Assembly: GCA_937893015.1 (NCBI GenBank)
Contig: CALBJX010000041.1
Span: forward strand, 1 to 5,007
DNA length: 5,007 nt
Direction of reading: 5' to 3'
Source of the DNA: an uncultured Verrucomicrobiales bacterium
GTDB lineage: Bacteria > Verrucomicrobiota > Verrucomicrobiia > Verrucomicrobiales > Akkermansiaceae
The notes under the pieces are model-generated. The model searched no databases and was not told the DNA's origin. It saw only the letters and a program-made list of their open reading frames with translations. Positions 4,498-5,007 of the stretch are shown here, piece by piece; positions within the stretch are counted from its first letter, which is position 1; the number at the start of each line of letters is the position of its first letter. A program made the translations under genes and the position numbers.

Positions 4498-5007
4498 ATG
4501 CCGAAAATCGCCCTCATCCAGCAACCTGCCGTTGCCGACCCTGCCGAGAACAAGCGTCTGCAGATGCAGTCCATCCGAGAAGCCGCCGCGGGCGGCGCCA
4601 ACATCGTCTGCACGCAGGAGATGTGTACCACGCTCTACTTCTGCCGCACGCAGGACTGCGAGCTCTTCAACACCGCCGACCCCATCCCCGGCGCCTGGAC
4701 GGATGAGCTCTGCGAGCTCGCCCGCGAGCTGGGCATCGTCATCGTCGCCGCGGGCTTTGAGAAACGCGCCACGGGGCTGTACCACAACACCGCGTGGGTC
4801 ATCGATGCGGATGGAACCTTCCTCGGCGTGTACCGCAAGATGCACATCCCGCAGGACCCCGGCTTCGAGGAAAAATTCTACTTCACCCCCGGCGACCTCG
4901 GCTACAAGTGCTTCGAGACGCGCTTCGGCAAAATCGGCGTGCTCATCTGCTGGGACCAGTGGTACCCGGAGGCCGCCCGCCTCACCGCCATGGAGGGCGC
5001 GGAAATC
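4498..5007 (+). CDS. aguB: N-carbamoylputrescine amidase, N-terminal 170 residues (gene runs off the window)
   Basis: The beginning of a nitrilase/CN-hydrolase superfamily protein; the family is usually about 290 residues, so more than half is visible. The close match to AguB proteins lies in YRKMHIPQDPGFEEKFYFTP (112-131) and the active-site block GKIGVLICWDQWYPEAAR (144-161). The catalytic Glu-Lys-Cys triad is intact: E41 (TQEMCTTLYF), K114 (YRKMHIP) and C151 (LICWDQW). AguB hydrolyses N-carbamoylputrescine to putrescine, CO2 and ammonia in the cytoplasm, the last step of the agmatine route from arginine; its usual partner, agmatine deiminase (aguA), would be expected close by but is not in this window. 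The ATG at 4498 gives the standard MPKIALIQ start, with no upstream in-frame alternative of merit. It is divergent from the fucosidase gene. Other nitrilase-superfamily amidases are possible, but the FEEKFYFTPGD signature favours AguB. Confidence 0.9.
   Translation, partial: MPKIALIQQPAVADPAENKRLQMQSIREAAAGGANIVCTQEMCTTLYFCRTQDCELFNTADPIPGAWTDELCELARELGIVIVAAGFEKRATGLYHNTAWVIDADGTFLGVYRKMHIPQDPGFEEKFYFTPGDLGYKCFETRFGKIGVLICWDQWYPEAARLTAMEGAEI

Noticed and set aside
4321..4845. In-frame upstream extension of the fucosidase reading frame by 175 residues
   Set aside because: It overlaps the aguB-like gene on the opposite strand, resembles no protein, and a proper signal peptide starts at the ATG at 4320.
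1..5007. CRISPR array, tRNA, insertion sequence or phage genes
   Set aside because: No regularly spaced repeats, no tRNA-like cloverleaf that I can recognise, and no transposase, integrase or phage motifs in any frame.

Overview
No single sequence feature names the organism. The GC-rich coding sequence, the S13-S11 gene pair with an unusual acidic N-terminal extension on S11, the host-glycan type GH95 fucosidase and the lack of clear Shine-Dalgarno sites before most genes together suggest a Verrucomicrobiota bacterium, perhaps a gut Akkermansiaceae relative. This placement is inference from general gene content, not from a search.

Left part (1-940): the minus strand carries rpsM (S13) followed by the start of rpsK (S11, cut by the window edge). 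A strong sigma70-like promoter with a GC-rich discriminator lies directly upstream of rpsM, so this ribosomal unit starts here instead of reading in from secY, infA or rpmJ as in many bacteria. Between this promoter and the next gene upstream are a near-ideal intrinsic terminator (854-885) and a GC-rich hairpin. The terminator closes the PEGA lipoprotein gene and insulates it from the ribosomal genes.

Middle (939-1776): two small lipoprotein genes are divergent, a PEGA-domain lipoprotein (minus) and a 90-residue, arginine-rich, lysine-free lipoprotein (plus). A 14-bp perfect palindrome inside a strictly alternating purine-pyrimidine run lies in the predicted promoter of the PEGA gene.

Right part (1831-5007): a complete 829-residue secreted GH95 alpha-L-fucosidase-like enzyme (minus) is divergent from the 5' part of an N-carbamoylputrescine amidase gene (aguB-like, plus), with 177 bp between them. 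That gap holds two predicted promoters facing away from each other, and a perfect 9-bp-arm inverted repeat overlaps the aguB promoter. Several genes appear to have leaders of 0-7 nt, that is, leaderless or nearly so.

The genes form no single pathway: they are translation, envelope lipoproteins, glycan foraging and polyamine synthesis side by side. I found no mobile element, CRISPR array, tRNA or obvious novel multi-gene system. The most interesting points are regulatory sites, the S11 extension, the small Arg-rich lipoprotein and departures from the usual GH95 motifs.
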